The notes under the pieces were generated by a model. That model had not been told where the DNA came from, made no database searches, and was given only the letters and a program-made list of their open reading frames with translations. A DNA stretch of 51,913 bases, from assembly GCA_943332615.1 (NCBI GenBank), contig CALQQB010000024.1:1-51913 (forward strand), in the 5' to 3' direction. Origin of the DNA: Phenylobacterium deserti (GTDB lineage: Bacteria > Pseudomonadota > Alphaproteobacteria > Caulobacterales > Caulobacteraceae). The translations under genes and the position numbers were made by a program. Shown piece after piece: positions 1-7,213 of this stretch; position 1 is the stretch's first letter, and the number at the start of each line of letters is the position of its first letter.

Positions 1-2
1 CC

Positions 3-149
3 TACCAGACCTCAGACCACCGCACCGCCGAGCTCCCCACCTGGCTCCACCGCTACAACTGGCATCGACCCCACGGCGGGATAAAGTCCCAGACACCCAT
101 CAGCCGCCTCGGCTTGGACGCGGACAACCTATTGAGGCTCCACACCTAG
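3..149 (+). mobile_element. IS481-family transposase, 3' end (partial)
   Basis: This is the last 48 codons and stop codon of a DDE-type transposase whose start lies outside the window. The translation contains LHRYNWHRPHGGIKSQTPIS and ends DNLLRLHT, the typical carboxyl end of the rve integrase core in IS481-family elements (the HRPH block, then P-I-S-R-L and NLLRLH). The right end of the element must lie shortly after the stop, because DUF2059 coding sequence is already recognisable from about 180. No terminal inverted repeat could be assigned without the other end. It appears to belong to a different IS481 subgroup from the transposase that begins at 51845. Confidence 0.85.
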
Positions 150-164
150 CGACAAGCAGTCGCG

Positions 165-431
165 GTGGTCACAAGCGAGACGGTGACCGAGATGACCCGC
201 AAGCTGACAGAGGAGATGATCCCGATCTACGCTGCGACCTTCTCTGAGAAGGAACTGAGCGACTTGCTAGCCTTCTACCAGACCCCGAGCGGCCAAGCAC
301 TGATCGAGAGGTCGGGCGTCATGGCGGGAGGCCTACAATCGGTGATCGCCGAGATGATCCCGACGATGATGACCAAGTACCAGCAGCGCATCTGCGCCGA
401 GCTGGGATGCCCGGCGCAGGCCGCGAACTAA
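165..431 (+). pseudogene. DUF2059 protein, 5' end lost to the IS insertion
   Basis: The 88 residues match the carboxyl part of DUF2059 proteins (small secreted or periplasmic proteins of unknown role): the motif FSEKELSDLLAFYQTPSGQA is the family signature. DUF2059 proteins normally carry a signal peptide and about 60-90 more residues upstream; here that part is missing and the transposase end lies instead. The reading frame is the same as that of the transposase, separated only by its TAG at 147-149. A GTG at 165 has no convincing ribosome-binding site, so this is probably a dead remnant rather than a shortened working gene. It ends in LGCPAQAAN and converges with the peroxiredoxin gene three bases away. 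Confidence 0.7.
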
Positions 432-434
432 GGT

Positions 435-974
435 CTACTTCTTCGCGTTGAACGCCTTCACCGCGTTCAGGGTCTGGGCGACGTGTTCGCTGGGATCCAT
501 CTTGGAATAGGCGTGCAGGATCGTGCCGTTGGGGGCGATCACATAGGAGGTGCGGTCCGACCAGTCGGGCTTCACGGTCATCACCGACTGATAGGTCTTG
601 GCGATCTTGGCGCCCGGGTCGGCCGCGACGGCGAACTTGCCGCCGCAGTGTTCGGTTTCCTTGGAGAAGTCGGCCAGTTCGTTGAGCTTGCCGGCGGTGA
701 CGCCGATCACGGTTGCCTTCTGGGCCTTGAACTGGTCGATCGCTTCCGAGAACAGGTGCGCCTCGAGATTGCAGCCCGAGGTGTGGGCGGCCGGGAAGAA
801 GTACAGGACCACCGGGCCCTTCTTCAGCGAGTCCTGCAACGACAAGGTCACGGGATTGCCGGCCAGGAAGCCGGCGGCGGTGAAGATGGGGGCCTTGTCG
901 CCGGGCTTCAGGGCGGCAGACGCCGGAAGGGCGAGGAGGCTGGCGGCTGCGACGGCCAGGGCAAGACGCTTCAT
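435..974 (-). CDS. Secreted BCP/AhpC-type peroxiredoxin
   Basis: A 179-residue protein with an N-terminal signal peptide (MKRLALAVAAASLLALPASA) and a thioredoxin-fold peroxiredoxin domain. C68 in the HTSGC motif is the expected peroxidatic cysteine, which reduces H2O2 or organic hydroperoxides. C110 (EHCGG) could be a resolving cysteine. The start at 974 is chosen because AAGGA lies about 8 bases upstream and it begins the signal peptide directly; a longer in-frame start at 1052 would bury that peptide. The gene lies 74 bases downstream of the chaperone-usher operon on the same strand and may be its last gene, acting in the periplasm or at the surface. The substrate and electron donor are not evident. 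Confidence 0.85.
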   Translation of the reverse strand: MKRLALAVAAASLLALPASAALKPGDKAPIFTAAGFLAGNPVTLSLQDSLKKGPVVLYFFPAAHTSGCNLEAHLFSEAIDQFKAQKATVIGVTAGKLNELADFSKETEHCGGKFAVAADPGAKIAKTYQSVMTVKPDWSDRTSYVIAPNGTILHAYSKMDPSEHVAQTLNAVKAFNAKK

Positions 975-1048
975 GGTGGAAATCCTTGGGGGGGAGCTGA
1001 GCACAGGTTGGAAGTTGAATACCGCGGTTCGCATTTGCGCAAGCCGGT

Positions 1049-2068
1049 TCAATTGTAGTCGACGCCGACCACCAGCGTGCCCGAATAGGCGCCCGCGGGC
1101 GTGGTCGTGGTGATGGTGAAGCTGCCGCCCAGGGTGAAGCTGTAGCTGCCGACGGCGCCCAGACCGCCGCTCAGGCTTGGGGCGGGGGGCGCGGTGCTGG
1201 TGACCGTGACCGGCAGGGTCGCCGGGCCCACGAGGTTCAGGCTGGTGGGGATCGACAGCGAGAACTGCTGGCCGCCTTCGCCGCTGGCCGTGAAGGCCGC
1301 CCGGGTCGGGGACGGCGTGGGGTAGGCGAAGGCGGTCCCGGTGAGCGTGCGCACGCCGGTGCTGGCGTTCAGCGTCACGGTGCTGGACCCGGAGGACGGA
1401 AGCTGGATGCTGCCGAAGCTGAGGTCGGCGGTCTTGTTCACGGACAGCGCCCGGAAGGCCTTGACCTTGCCCTTGTCGGTGTCGCTCGCGAACGGCAGAC
1501 CCAGCGCGTCAACGACATAGACGTAGAAGCTGTTCTCGCCGTTGCCGGTGGCCAGGCCGGAGTCGTCGCCGGCCACCGGGAAGTCGGCGCCGATGAAGAA
1601 AGTTTTCGAGGTGCTGTTGCCCAGCGGCGCCAGGGTGGCGCTGAGGGGGTTGGCGCCTGTGGGCGCGCCCAGGATGGTCGCTGTGCCGGCGGCCAACGAG
1701 AAATTGGTCAGCGCCCGGGCGCGGCCCGTCACCAGTCCCAACGTGCCGATCCGGATGGCGACGTTGTCGTCCTTGCACTTTTCGTCGGCGGAGCGGGCCG
1801 GCTTGCAGGTGACAGTGACCTGGGCGCGCACCGAGGTGGTGGAGAGCCGGCGACCACCGCCACTTTGGACGGTGGTCGCGCCGGTGGCCGGGTTGGCGCG
1901 GAAGACGGTGTCGCCCGCAGCCGCCGCGGCGACTGATCCCAGGTCCAACCCGCCTGTGACGTTGACCGTGTAGGTCGCGGCTCGAGCCGTCGGGCCGATC
2001 ATCAATGCGAGGCCGGCTATTGCGGCGAGCAAGGCCAGGACGGGCTGTGCGTGGGCGCGTCGCATCAT
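1049..2068 (-). CDS. Two-domain DUF4402 protein, possible fibre tip subunit
   Basis: A 339-residue exported protein. After a signal peptide ending near residue 30 (ARAATYTV) come two beta-rich regions. The second, from about residue 208, is a clear DUF4402 unit (LSVNKTADLSFGSI, then TVTLNASTGVRTLTG, ending in GTLVVGVDYN). The first, about residues 30-200, is more divergent and has two cysteines (TCKPARSADEKC) that could form a disulphide. The last beta strand alternates hydrophobic residues and has a penultimate Tyr, as in chaperone-usher pilins. Its start lies one base after the usher stop, so translation is probably coupled. Being larger, two-domain and encoded after the usher, it is the best candidate for a tip or adhesin subunit; that role is inferred. 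Confidence 0.75.
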   Translation of the reverse strand: MMRRAHAQPVLALLAAIAGLALMIGPTARAATYTVNVTGGLDLGSVAAAAAGDTVFRANPATGATTVQSGGGRRLSTTSVRAQVTVTCKPARSADEKCKDDNVAIRIGTLGLVTGRARALTNFSLAAGTATILGAPTGANPLSATLAPLGNSTSKTFFIGADFPVAGDDSGLATGNGENSFYVYVVDALGLPFASDTDKGKVKAFRALSVNKTADLSFGSIQLPSSGSSTVTLNASTGVRTLTGTAFAYPTPSPTRAAFTASGEGGQQFSLSIPTSLNLVGPATLPVTVTSTAPPAPSLSGGLGAVGSYSFTLGGSFTITTTTPAGAYSGTLVVGVDYN

Positions 2069-2069
2069 C

Positions 2070-4856
2070 TCATCGGCCGCCGCTATCGCCGGCCCGGGCG
2101 ACGTTGGTGTCGGGCGCCGGGGGCAGGAAGCGGACCTGGACGGTCACGTCCGGCGCGAAGTCACCGCCGCCCTTGATAGTCACTTCCGGCTGCTGGATCA
2201 GGCGCATGCGCAGCTTCTCGGCCTGCCGTGGGTCCAGCTGAAGGTGATAGCGCCCGATCGGGATGGCGTCGAACATTGCCGAGCCGTCGAATTCGGTCAC
2301 CGCCTCCACCGGCGGCCCCACCTCGGACGCGAGCTGCACCCGCACCGAGGACAGCCCCACCCGTTGGCCGTCCTCGCGCAGCAGCTCCACCTTGACCATC
2401 ACCCCCCCGGTGGGACGCATCGGAAAGTCGACTCGCGCAACGCTGCCCGGTCGTGGCCGCAGGTCAAGCCGCTGGGGCGGGGTGGAAACCGAGGCGTCGT
2501 CGAGCTGTTCCAGGTTCACATCCATGTGGGCGGAGGGGCCGCCGCCCAGGCCGCTGATCAGCACTCGGCCGTCCGCGCCGGTCACCGCGCCGCGCTGCGA
2601 GCCCCCCTGCAGCGCCACTTTGGGGGCCGGTGGCTCGCCGGCCTGGCGTATGCCGTCGCCGTTCTCGTCGATGAAGGCGTTGAACAGCACGGATCCGCCG
2701 GTGCCGGGGCCGGAGCGCATTAGGTCGTAGCCGCGCCGCACAGGGTCCCAACCTAGGCCGAAGCTCCATTGGGCGGCCACGCGCCAGTCCGAGTCGGTGT
2801 TGTCGTACTCGCCGGTCAGCGCCAGGTCGCCGTACCTGGTGGCCATGATGGTGGAGGCCGTGACGTTCCAGCCGGAAAAGCGATTCAGCGGCTGGCCCAG
2901 ACCGAAACGCATCGACCAGATGTCGTTCAACCGCCGATCGACCGTGAGGCTCAGGAATTTTGCGCGAAAGTCCGGCAGGATCTCGTAATCCAGGGTCGTG
3001 CGCACCTGCCAGCGGTAGCTACGGTAGGTGGAGGCGGCGAGGTAGCCGGTCAGGGTCTCTGTCGGTGGCGCGGGCCGGTAGGACTGGCGCTGATACTCCA
3101 GGCCAGCGGAGACCAGCACCTGGCCCAGGCTGGACGACGCCCGCGCCGCGCCCAGCAGGTCGTGCGATCCATCCGAATAGGCATTGCGGATCAGGCGCAT
3201 CGAGGCGGGCACGATCCGACCGCGCAGATTAACGTTGGCGTCCACCGACAGCTCGGTGCGGCGCTCCATCTGCAGGCGGGAATTGAAGCCCAGGTTGTTC
3301 TCGTCGATGAACCCATGACGGTACTCGGCGTGGCGCAGGACCGCCGAGGCCTGGCCCGCCTGGCCGGCCAGCCCAAGCGATACTCCGTCGCCGCCGCGGC
3401 TGTCCCAGCCGGCGTCGAACTGGGTCGCGAGACCCAGCACCGAGGTGCGGGCGCCAGCCGTATAGACCCCCATTGCGCCGCCGTCGGCCCTTGGAACCCG
3501 CGCCATGCCGGCGGTGATGCTGAGCAGATCGGTCAGGCCGTAGTTGAACGACCCCACGAACCGCACCCCGTCGTCGGCGAACACACCAGCCTCACCCAGG
3601 ACGGTGTTGTTGAGGTGGCGAAAACGGAGCAGCGGCCGGTTCTGATCCACGACCCCGAACGCGAACTGCGCCTCCTTCGGCCGCAGCAGGGCTGCGCCGA
3701 CGTTGATGACCTGGACCTCCTCGGTCCGCTCCCCGCGCGGGCCGAAGGTGACCAGCCGCAGCACATTCAGGCCCGGTGAGAGCGGTACATCCAGGAACTC
3801 GAAGCGGCCGCTGACCGCCTTGTTCGTCGTGCCTTTGAGCACGTCGTTGACATAGATCTCCACGTCATAGCCGGGCGGCAGGTCGCCACGCAGGTCGATG
3901 CGGTTGAAGATGTTGGTCTGTTCAAGGGGCGCTGTGGAGAGCGATATGCCCCGTCCGGAGATGCTGCGCGGGCCGATGGCCAGCGAGGGCGTGTAGGTGT
4001 CGCCGGCGTTAAAGTCGCGCACATGCAGGGCGCCCAGCATCTCGCCTTCCACTGAGCGGCGCTGAAGCAGGACGCGCGCGTTTGCGGGCCGGCCCACCTC
4101 GTCAGAGCCCAGGTAAGCCTGGACGTTGGCGAACAGCAGGTCGCCCCCGGCGCGCACATCGTAGCGGAAGTCGCGGTTCCGGCCCCCGGACTCGAAGCCG
4201 CCGTCCAGCACTACGTCGAAGCCGGGCGGGCTGAAGAAGGCGTACGGCTGCGGGACCTTGAGCGAATCCTGCTCGAGCGTGCCGATCTGGCCGCCGTCCG
4301 GACGGCTGGCCAGGCGCTGGAGGCGGCCCTGGACCGGGAACTTCTCGGTTGCGCGCAGCCGCAGCGCCAAGTCCTCGCTGGAGATTTCGATGCGGACTGG
4401 CAGCAGCTTCTGGATCACCGAGACGCGCAGGTAGATCTCAGTCGGCGCGACGACCGCATCCTGCGGTGCGAGCGTAATCTCCTGGGGGCCGATCCGAGCG
4501 ATCCCGGCATCGAGATCGACCACCAGGGAGCGGCGCGCCTGGCCGATCCGGCCGACGATGCGCCGCTCGGCCGGCATGACGTCGATGTCGGCTTCCAGCA
4601 GGCGGGCCAGCTCGCCGACCGGGATCAGCGGATCCCCAGGTTCACCGTAGGCGCCCAGCCCATCGGACAGAGTCAGGTCGTCGAGGAACACCGAGAAGAG
4701 CAACAACCCGGTAGGGTCGAGCGCGTAGGCTTCCGTCGTGAGAGAGGTGGCGGCCGGCTTCGCCGCCGGCTCAGCGGCAAGCGCAGGCGCACCGCGCAGC
4801 AGGGCGAGGAGCGCGGTCGCATATATCGTCAGCCATCTAGAGGGCCGCTTTCGCAA
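2070..4856 (-). CDS. Chaperone-usher family outer membrane usher
   Basis: A 928-residue exported protein of the fimbrial usher type. Signal peptide is about residues 1-27 (LLALLRGAPALA). A periplasmic N-terminal part follows, then a large beta-rich region with usher-like motifs (LRGDLPPGYDVEIYVND near the plug, then a long run of alternating strands typical of a barrel). The C-terminal third holds small beta-sandwich domains: FNAFIDENGDGIRQAGEP is an SdrD-B/Cna-B-like calcium-loop signature, and a carboxypeptidase-regulatory-like domain (VKVELLREDG to GRYHLQLDP) follows. The start is TTG at 4856 with GGGAAGG just upstream, overlapping the chaperone gene by 20 bases; the ATG at 4836 is out of frame. 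It should thread DUF4402 subunits through the outer membrane. Confidence 0.85.
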   Translation of the reverse strand: MRKRPSRWLTIYATALLALLRGAPALAAEPAAKPAATSLTTEAYALDPTGLLLFSVFLDDLTLSDGLGAYGEPGDPLIPVGELARLLEADIDVMPAERRIVGRIGQARRSLVVDLDAGIARIGPQEITLAPQDAVVAPTEIYLRVSVIQKLLPVRIEISSEDLALRLRATEKFPVQGRLQRLASRPDGGQIGTLEQDSLKVPQPYAFFSPPGFDVVLDGGFESGGRNRDFRYDVRAGGDLLFANVQAYLGSDEVGRPANARVLLQRRSVEGEMLGALHVRDFNAGDTYTPSLAIGPRSISGRGISLSTAPLEQTNIFNRIDLRGDLPPGYDVEIYVNDVLKGTTNKAVSGRFEFLDVPLSPGLNVLRLVTFGPRGERTEEVQVINVGAALLRPKEAQFAFGVVDQNRPLLRFRHLNNTVLGEAGVFADDGVRFVGSFNYGLTDLLSITAGMARVPRADGGAMGVYTAGARTSVLGLATQFDAGWDSRGGDGVSLGLAGQAGQASAVLRHAEYRHGFIDENNLGFNSRLQMERRTELSVDANVNLRGRIVPASMRLIRNAYSDGSHDLLGAARASSSLGQVLVSAGLEYQRQSYRPAPPTETLTGYLAASTYRSYRWQVRTTLDYEILPDFRAKFLSLTVDRRLNDIWSMRFGLGQPLNRFSGWNVTASTIMATRYGDLALTGEYDNTDSDWRVAAQWSFGLGWDPVRRGYDLMRSGPGTGGSVLFNAFIDENGDGIRQAGEPPAPKVALQGGSQRGAVTGADGRVLISGLGGGPSAHMDVNLEQLDDASVSTPPQRLDLRPRPGSVARVDFPMRPTGGVMVKVELLREDGQRVGLSSVRVQLASEVGPPVEAVTEFDGSAMFDAIPIGRYHLQLDPRQAEKLRMRLIQQPEVTIKGGGDFAPDVTVQVRFLPPAPDTNVARAGDSGGR

Positions 4857-5757
4857 GGACCTTCCCCGGTGACGTGTCGTCGTCCGTGAAGATGACCTCG
4901 AGGCGCTCGCCCGTCGCCGGAGAGCGGTTCAGCGGTATCCGGACCACACGCTTGGCGATCTCAGGATAGACGCTGACGCCGCGCGCCAGGCCGATGGGTT
5001 CGGACCCCTTCTTCTCGCCGATCACATGAACTTCGAAGTTACCGTAGACCGAGCCGGTTCCGGCGCGGAGGAGGTCCAGCGAGATCACCGGCGTGCGGCG
5101 AGCGGCGGCGCGGCCGTCTGTCGAGACCTCGGTAAAGTCCAGCCGTGCGCCCTCGATGCCGGCGCGTACGTCAGCGTCGGCCGGGCGGACGATCAGCGGG
5201 ATCGACAGGCCGTAGACGGCGGTGATCTGAAAGCGCAGCTGGTTCGCCGTCCCGGTATTCGCCGCGGCCTCGGCCGTGGTGCCGGTGTCGCGGGGCGGGA
5301 TCGTGGTGACGGTGAGGTGGGTGCGGTGCTCGCCGGTCTCCGCCTCTGGCATGGTCGACAGACGCACGCGCACGGTCTGAGGCCGTCCAGGCTGCAGGAT
5401 GGTGCGACGGGGCGAGACCTGGAACAGGTCCTTGGCCGACTTCAGCTGACCCGCTATGGCCTTGCCGTCGTCGCGCCGGGCGGCGTCCTCGACCGCAAAG
5501 ATCTGGCCATCAGGCAGCATGACCCGATCCACTAGGCCGATATCGACAGTCACCGGCGCGTCGCCTTGGTTGAGCAGCACGATCGACCCATTGCGACGGG
5601 TCCTGTCGAAGGTCAGTCGCTTGGGCGTTATATTGAGCGCAGCGCCGACGCTGATCGCCGGCGCGGTCTGCGTCGTGGTCGGTTGAGCCTGGCCGGGCGC
5701 GTTCAAGGGCGCGGTCGCCAGCGCGGCCGCCAGACCCAGGCAATACCCGGCGCGCAT
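4837..5757 (-). CDS. PapD-like periplasmic pilus chaperone
   Basis: A 306-residue protein with a signal peptide (GLAAALATAPLNAPGQAQ) and two immunoglobulin-like parts. The N-terminal domain carries ITPKRLTFDRTRRNGSIVLL and an edge strand GRPQTVRVRLS, the strand that in PapD-type chaperones is lent to subunits. The second domain runs from about residue 185 (FQITAVYGLSIPLIVRP) to the end. Its ATG shares one base with the stop of the upstream subunit gene (TGATG), and its end overlaps the usher start, so the run is tightly coupled. Expected role: cap and deliver DUF4402 subunits to the usher. It is somewhat longer than classical PapD (about 220-240 residues) and contains a Thr/Ala-rich insertion (DTGTTAEAAANTGTANQ). 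Confidence 0.85.
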   Translation of the reverse strand: MRAGYCLGLAAALATAPLNAPGQAQPTTTQTAPAISVGAALNITPKRLTFDRTRRNGSIVLLNQGDAPVTVDIGLVDRVMLPDGQIFAVEDAARRDDGKAIAGQLKSAKDLFQVSPRRTILQPGRPQTVRVRLSTMPEAETGEHRTHLTVTTIPPRDTGTTAEAAANTGTANQLRFQITAVYGLSIPLIVRPADADVRAGIEGARLDFTEVSTDGRAAARRTPVISLDLLRAGTGSVYGNFEVHVIGEKKGSEPIGLARGVSVYPEIAKRVVRIPLNRSPATGERLEVIFTDDDTSPGKVLAKAAL

Positions 5758-6266
5758 CAGTTGTACTGCACAACGACGACAAGCGCTGCCTCGGGCGTCC
5801 GCAGATCGGGTCCGCCGTAGGACGCCAGGATCACGCCGCGCGCCACTTCGATGCTGGCGGCCGACCCACCCTGCAGGGCGCCGCCGACGATCGCGCCTGC
5901 ATCTGACATGGAGAACTCGGTGTCGGCCCCGGTTCTGATGGTCAAGGCTTCGTCCCCCTCGGTGCTGATGACCTGGAACCCGGTCGGCGCGGTGACAGGC
6001 CCGCCGGCGGCATCCTGGCGACGAAGAATTAACTGTGCATTGCGCGGCATGGTCAGGCCGACGGCAAGGGATGGCGCATTGCCGATGAAGTCCGCGCCGG
6101 TGTCCGATCGGCGCACGCTGGGCGCCGAGAGGGCCCACATGAGGCGAACGTTGGCCGGATCGACGATTGTCGCCTGTGCCGAGGCTCCCGCGGTAGCGGC
6201 CGCAGCAGACTGCGAGGCCGCCAGGGCGACGATCGACACGGCGATGATGAGCGCGGCTCGGGTCAT
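5757..6266 (-). CDS. DUF4402-like pilin subunit B
   Basis: A 169-residue secreted protein: signal peptide about residues 1-23 (AVSIVALAASQSAAA), then one beta-sandwich domain of the DUF4402 type, more divergent than the other two subunits. It begins with an Ala/Thr/Ser-rich segment (ATAGASAQATIVDP) that could act as a donor strand and ends in EAALVVVVQYN, an alternating hydrophobic strand with penultimate Tyr. It lies 68 bases after the major subunit and is translationally coupled to the chaperone (TGATG). Likely a minor or adaptor subunit of the fibre; the order of subunits in the fibre cannot be read from sequence. Confidence 0.7.
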   Translation of the reverse strand: MTRAALIIAVSIVALAASQSAAAATAGASAQATIVDPANVRLMWALSAPSVRRSDTGADFIGNAPSLAVGLTMPRNAQLILRRQDAAGGPVTAPTGFQVISTEGDEALTIRTGADTEFSMSDAGAIVGGALQGGSAASIEVARGVILASYGGPDLRTPEAALVVVVQYN

Positions 6267-6334
6267 GGTCCGCGAGGTCTGGCCCGCGTCGCGGCGGACG
6301 GGAAGGGGTCCTGTCGCCGCAGCGCGGAAGGGGG

Positions 6335-6853
6335 TCAGGGGAAGTTGATCGTCAAAGTCAGGGTGCCACTATAGGTGGCAGGTGTTGTCGAAGGGGAAAT
6401 ATCGAAATGTCCGCCGACATAAATGTCGTCAAAGCCTGACGCTGGCAGAGTCAGCAGCGTCCCGCTGGCGGCGACCGGCGATTCCGAGCCGATCGCGGTG
6501 AGGTTGGCCCCGGCGGTCGGGAAGCTGAGCGTGTTTGTCGCGATCGTGTAGCCCGTCGATGCCGGGCCGGTCAGGCGGAACGTCGCGGCCCGGGCGAGTC
6601 CGGCCGTCGGCACAAAGCCGTTGCCGCCAGACACGCTCGGCGTGGCCGTGGCGGTGGCGGCCGAGGCCACGGTCACCGTCGTGGTTCCGGTCGTCGGCTT
6701 GGCGACGGTGCCGAAGTCCAGATCGCGGGTGGAGGCGAGCGTGCCGGGCGCCACGATGCTGGCGGTGGCCGTTGCGTTCGCCGTCGCGGCGTGGGCCCCG
6801 GAGGCCGCGGCGATGGCCGCCGCGGCGGTGGCGAGTGCGATGCGGAGCTTCAT
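6335..6853 (-). CDS. DUF4402 pilin subunit A (probable major subunit)
   Basis: A 172-residue secreted protein. Signal peptide is about residues 1-22 (ALATAAAAIAAASGAHA), followed by a single DUF4402 domain: ATATASIVAPGTLASTRDLD, FGTVAKP, then GFDDIYVGGHFDI and the end GTLTLTINFP. The N-terminal alternating Ala/Thr stretch resembles a donor strand; the C-terminal strand has a penultimate Phe. The start at 6853 is preceded by GAGGG at a good distance; an upstream in-frame ATG at 6877 would spoil the signal peptide. As first gene, next to the only good promoter region, it is the likely most abundant subunit. Confidence 0.8.
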   Translation of the reverse strand: MKLRIALATAAAAIAAASGAHAATANATATASIVAPGTLASTRDLDFGTVAKPTTGTTTVTVASAATATATPSVSGGNGFVPTAGLARAATFRLTGPASTGYTIATNTLSFPTAGANLTAIGSESPVAASGTLLTLPASGFDDIYVGGHFDISPSTTPATYSGTLTLTINFP

Positions 6854-7213
6854 TGGAACACCCTCAGGAAACTGCAAAGTGCGTTACGCGGTACTTGATC
6901 GAAACTTGCGACTGGGGCGTTCGCCGAATATTCCCCTGCCGAGGGAAAATATAGCTGACCGCCCGCCTGTGGTTGCAAGGCCGAAATTCACATTCTGTTA
7001 GCCTCTTTCGGCTCTAGGACCGCACCCTCCGACTGTCAAGCCAACGCCCCTGAGGGTTGAACGCCTTGCGGGCGAACGGCCCGTTGCTTGGGTGACCTAG
7101 GGCATCGGCGAGGCGGTGCTGGTCGCCGGGTCAAGGAATTGCCGGAGACCGGACCGCGTCTTTCGGTGTAGCGTGGCGCGGTGGACCCTGTAGTCCGTGA
7201 ACCTGGGGGACGC
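6854..7213. other. Divergent intergenic region between fibre operon and Sel1 gene
   Basis: About 360 bases without a convincing gene. It holds the candidate minus-strand promoter and two A/T-richer patches (near 6930-6955 and 6985-7005) that stand out from the GC-rich surroundings. No clear promoter was found for the plus-strand gene. Confidence 0.5.
6946..6978 (-). promoter_or_regulatory. Candidate promoter of the DUF4402 fibre operon
   Basis: On the minus strand GCTATATT (6948-6955) matches seven of eight positions of the Caulobacter housekeeping -10 box GCTANAWC, and TTGCAA (6973-6978) is a possible -35. The gap between them is slightly long. It would give a leader of roughly 90 bases before the start at 6853. 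Seen by eye only. Confidence 0.35.
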
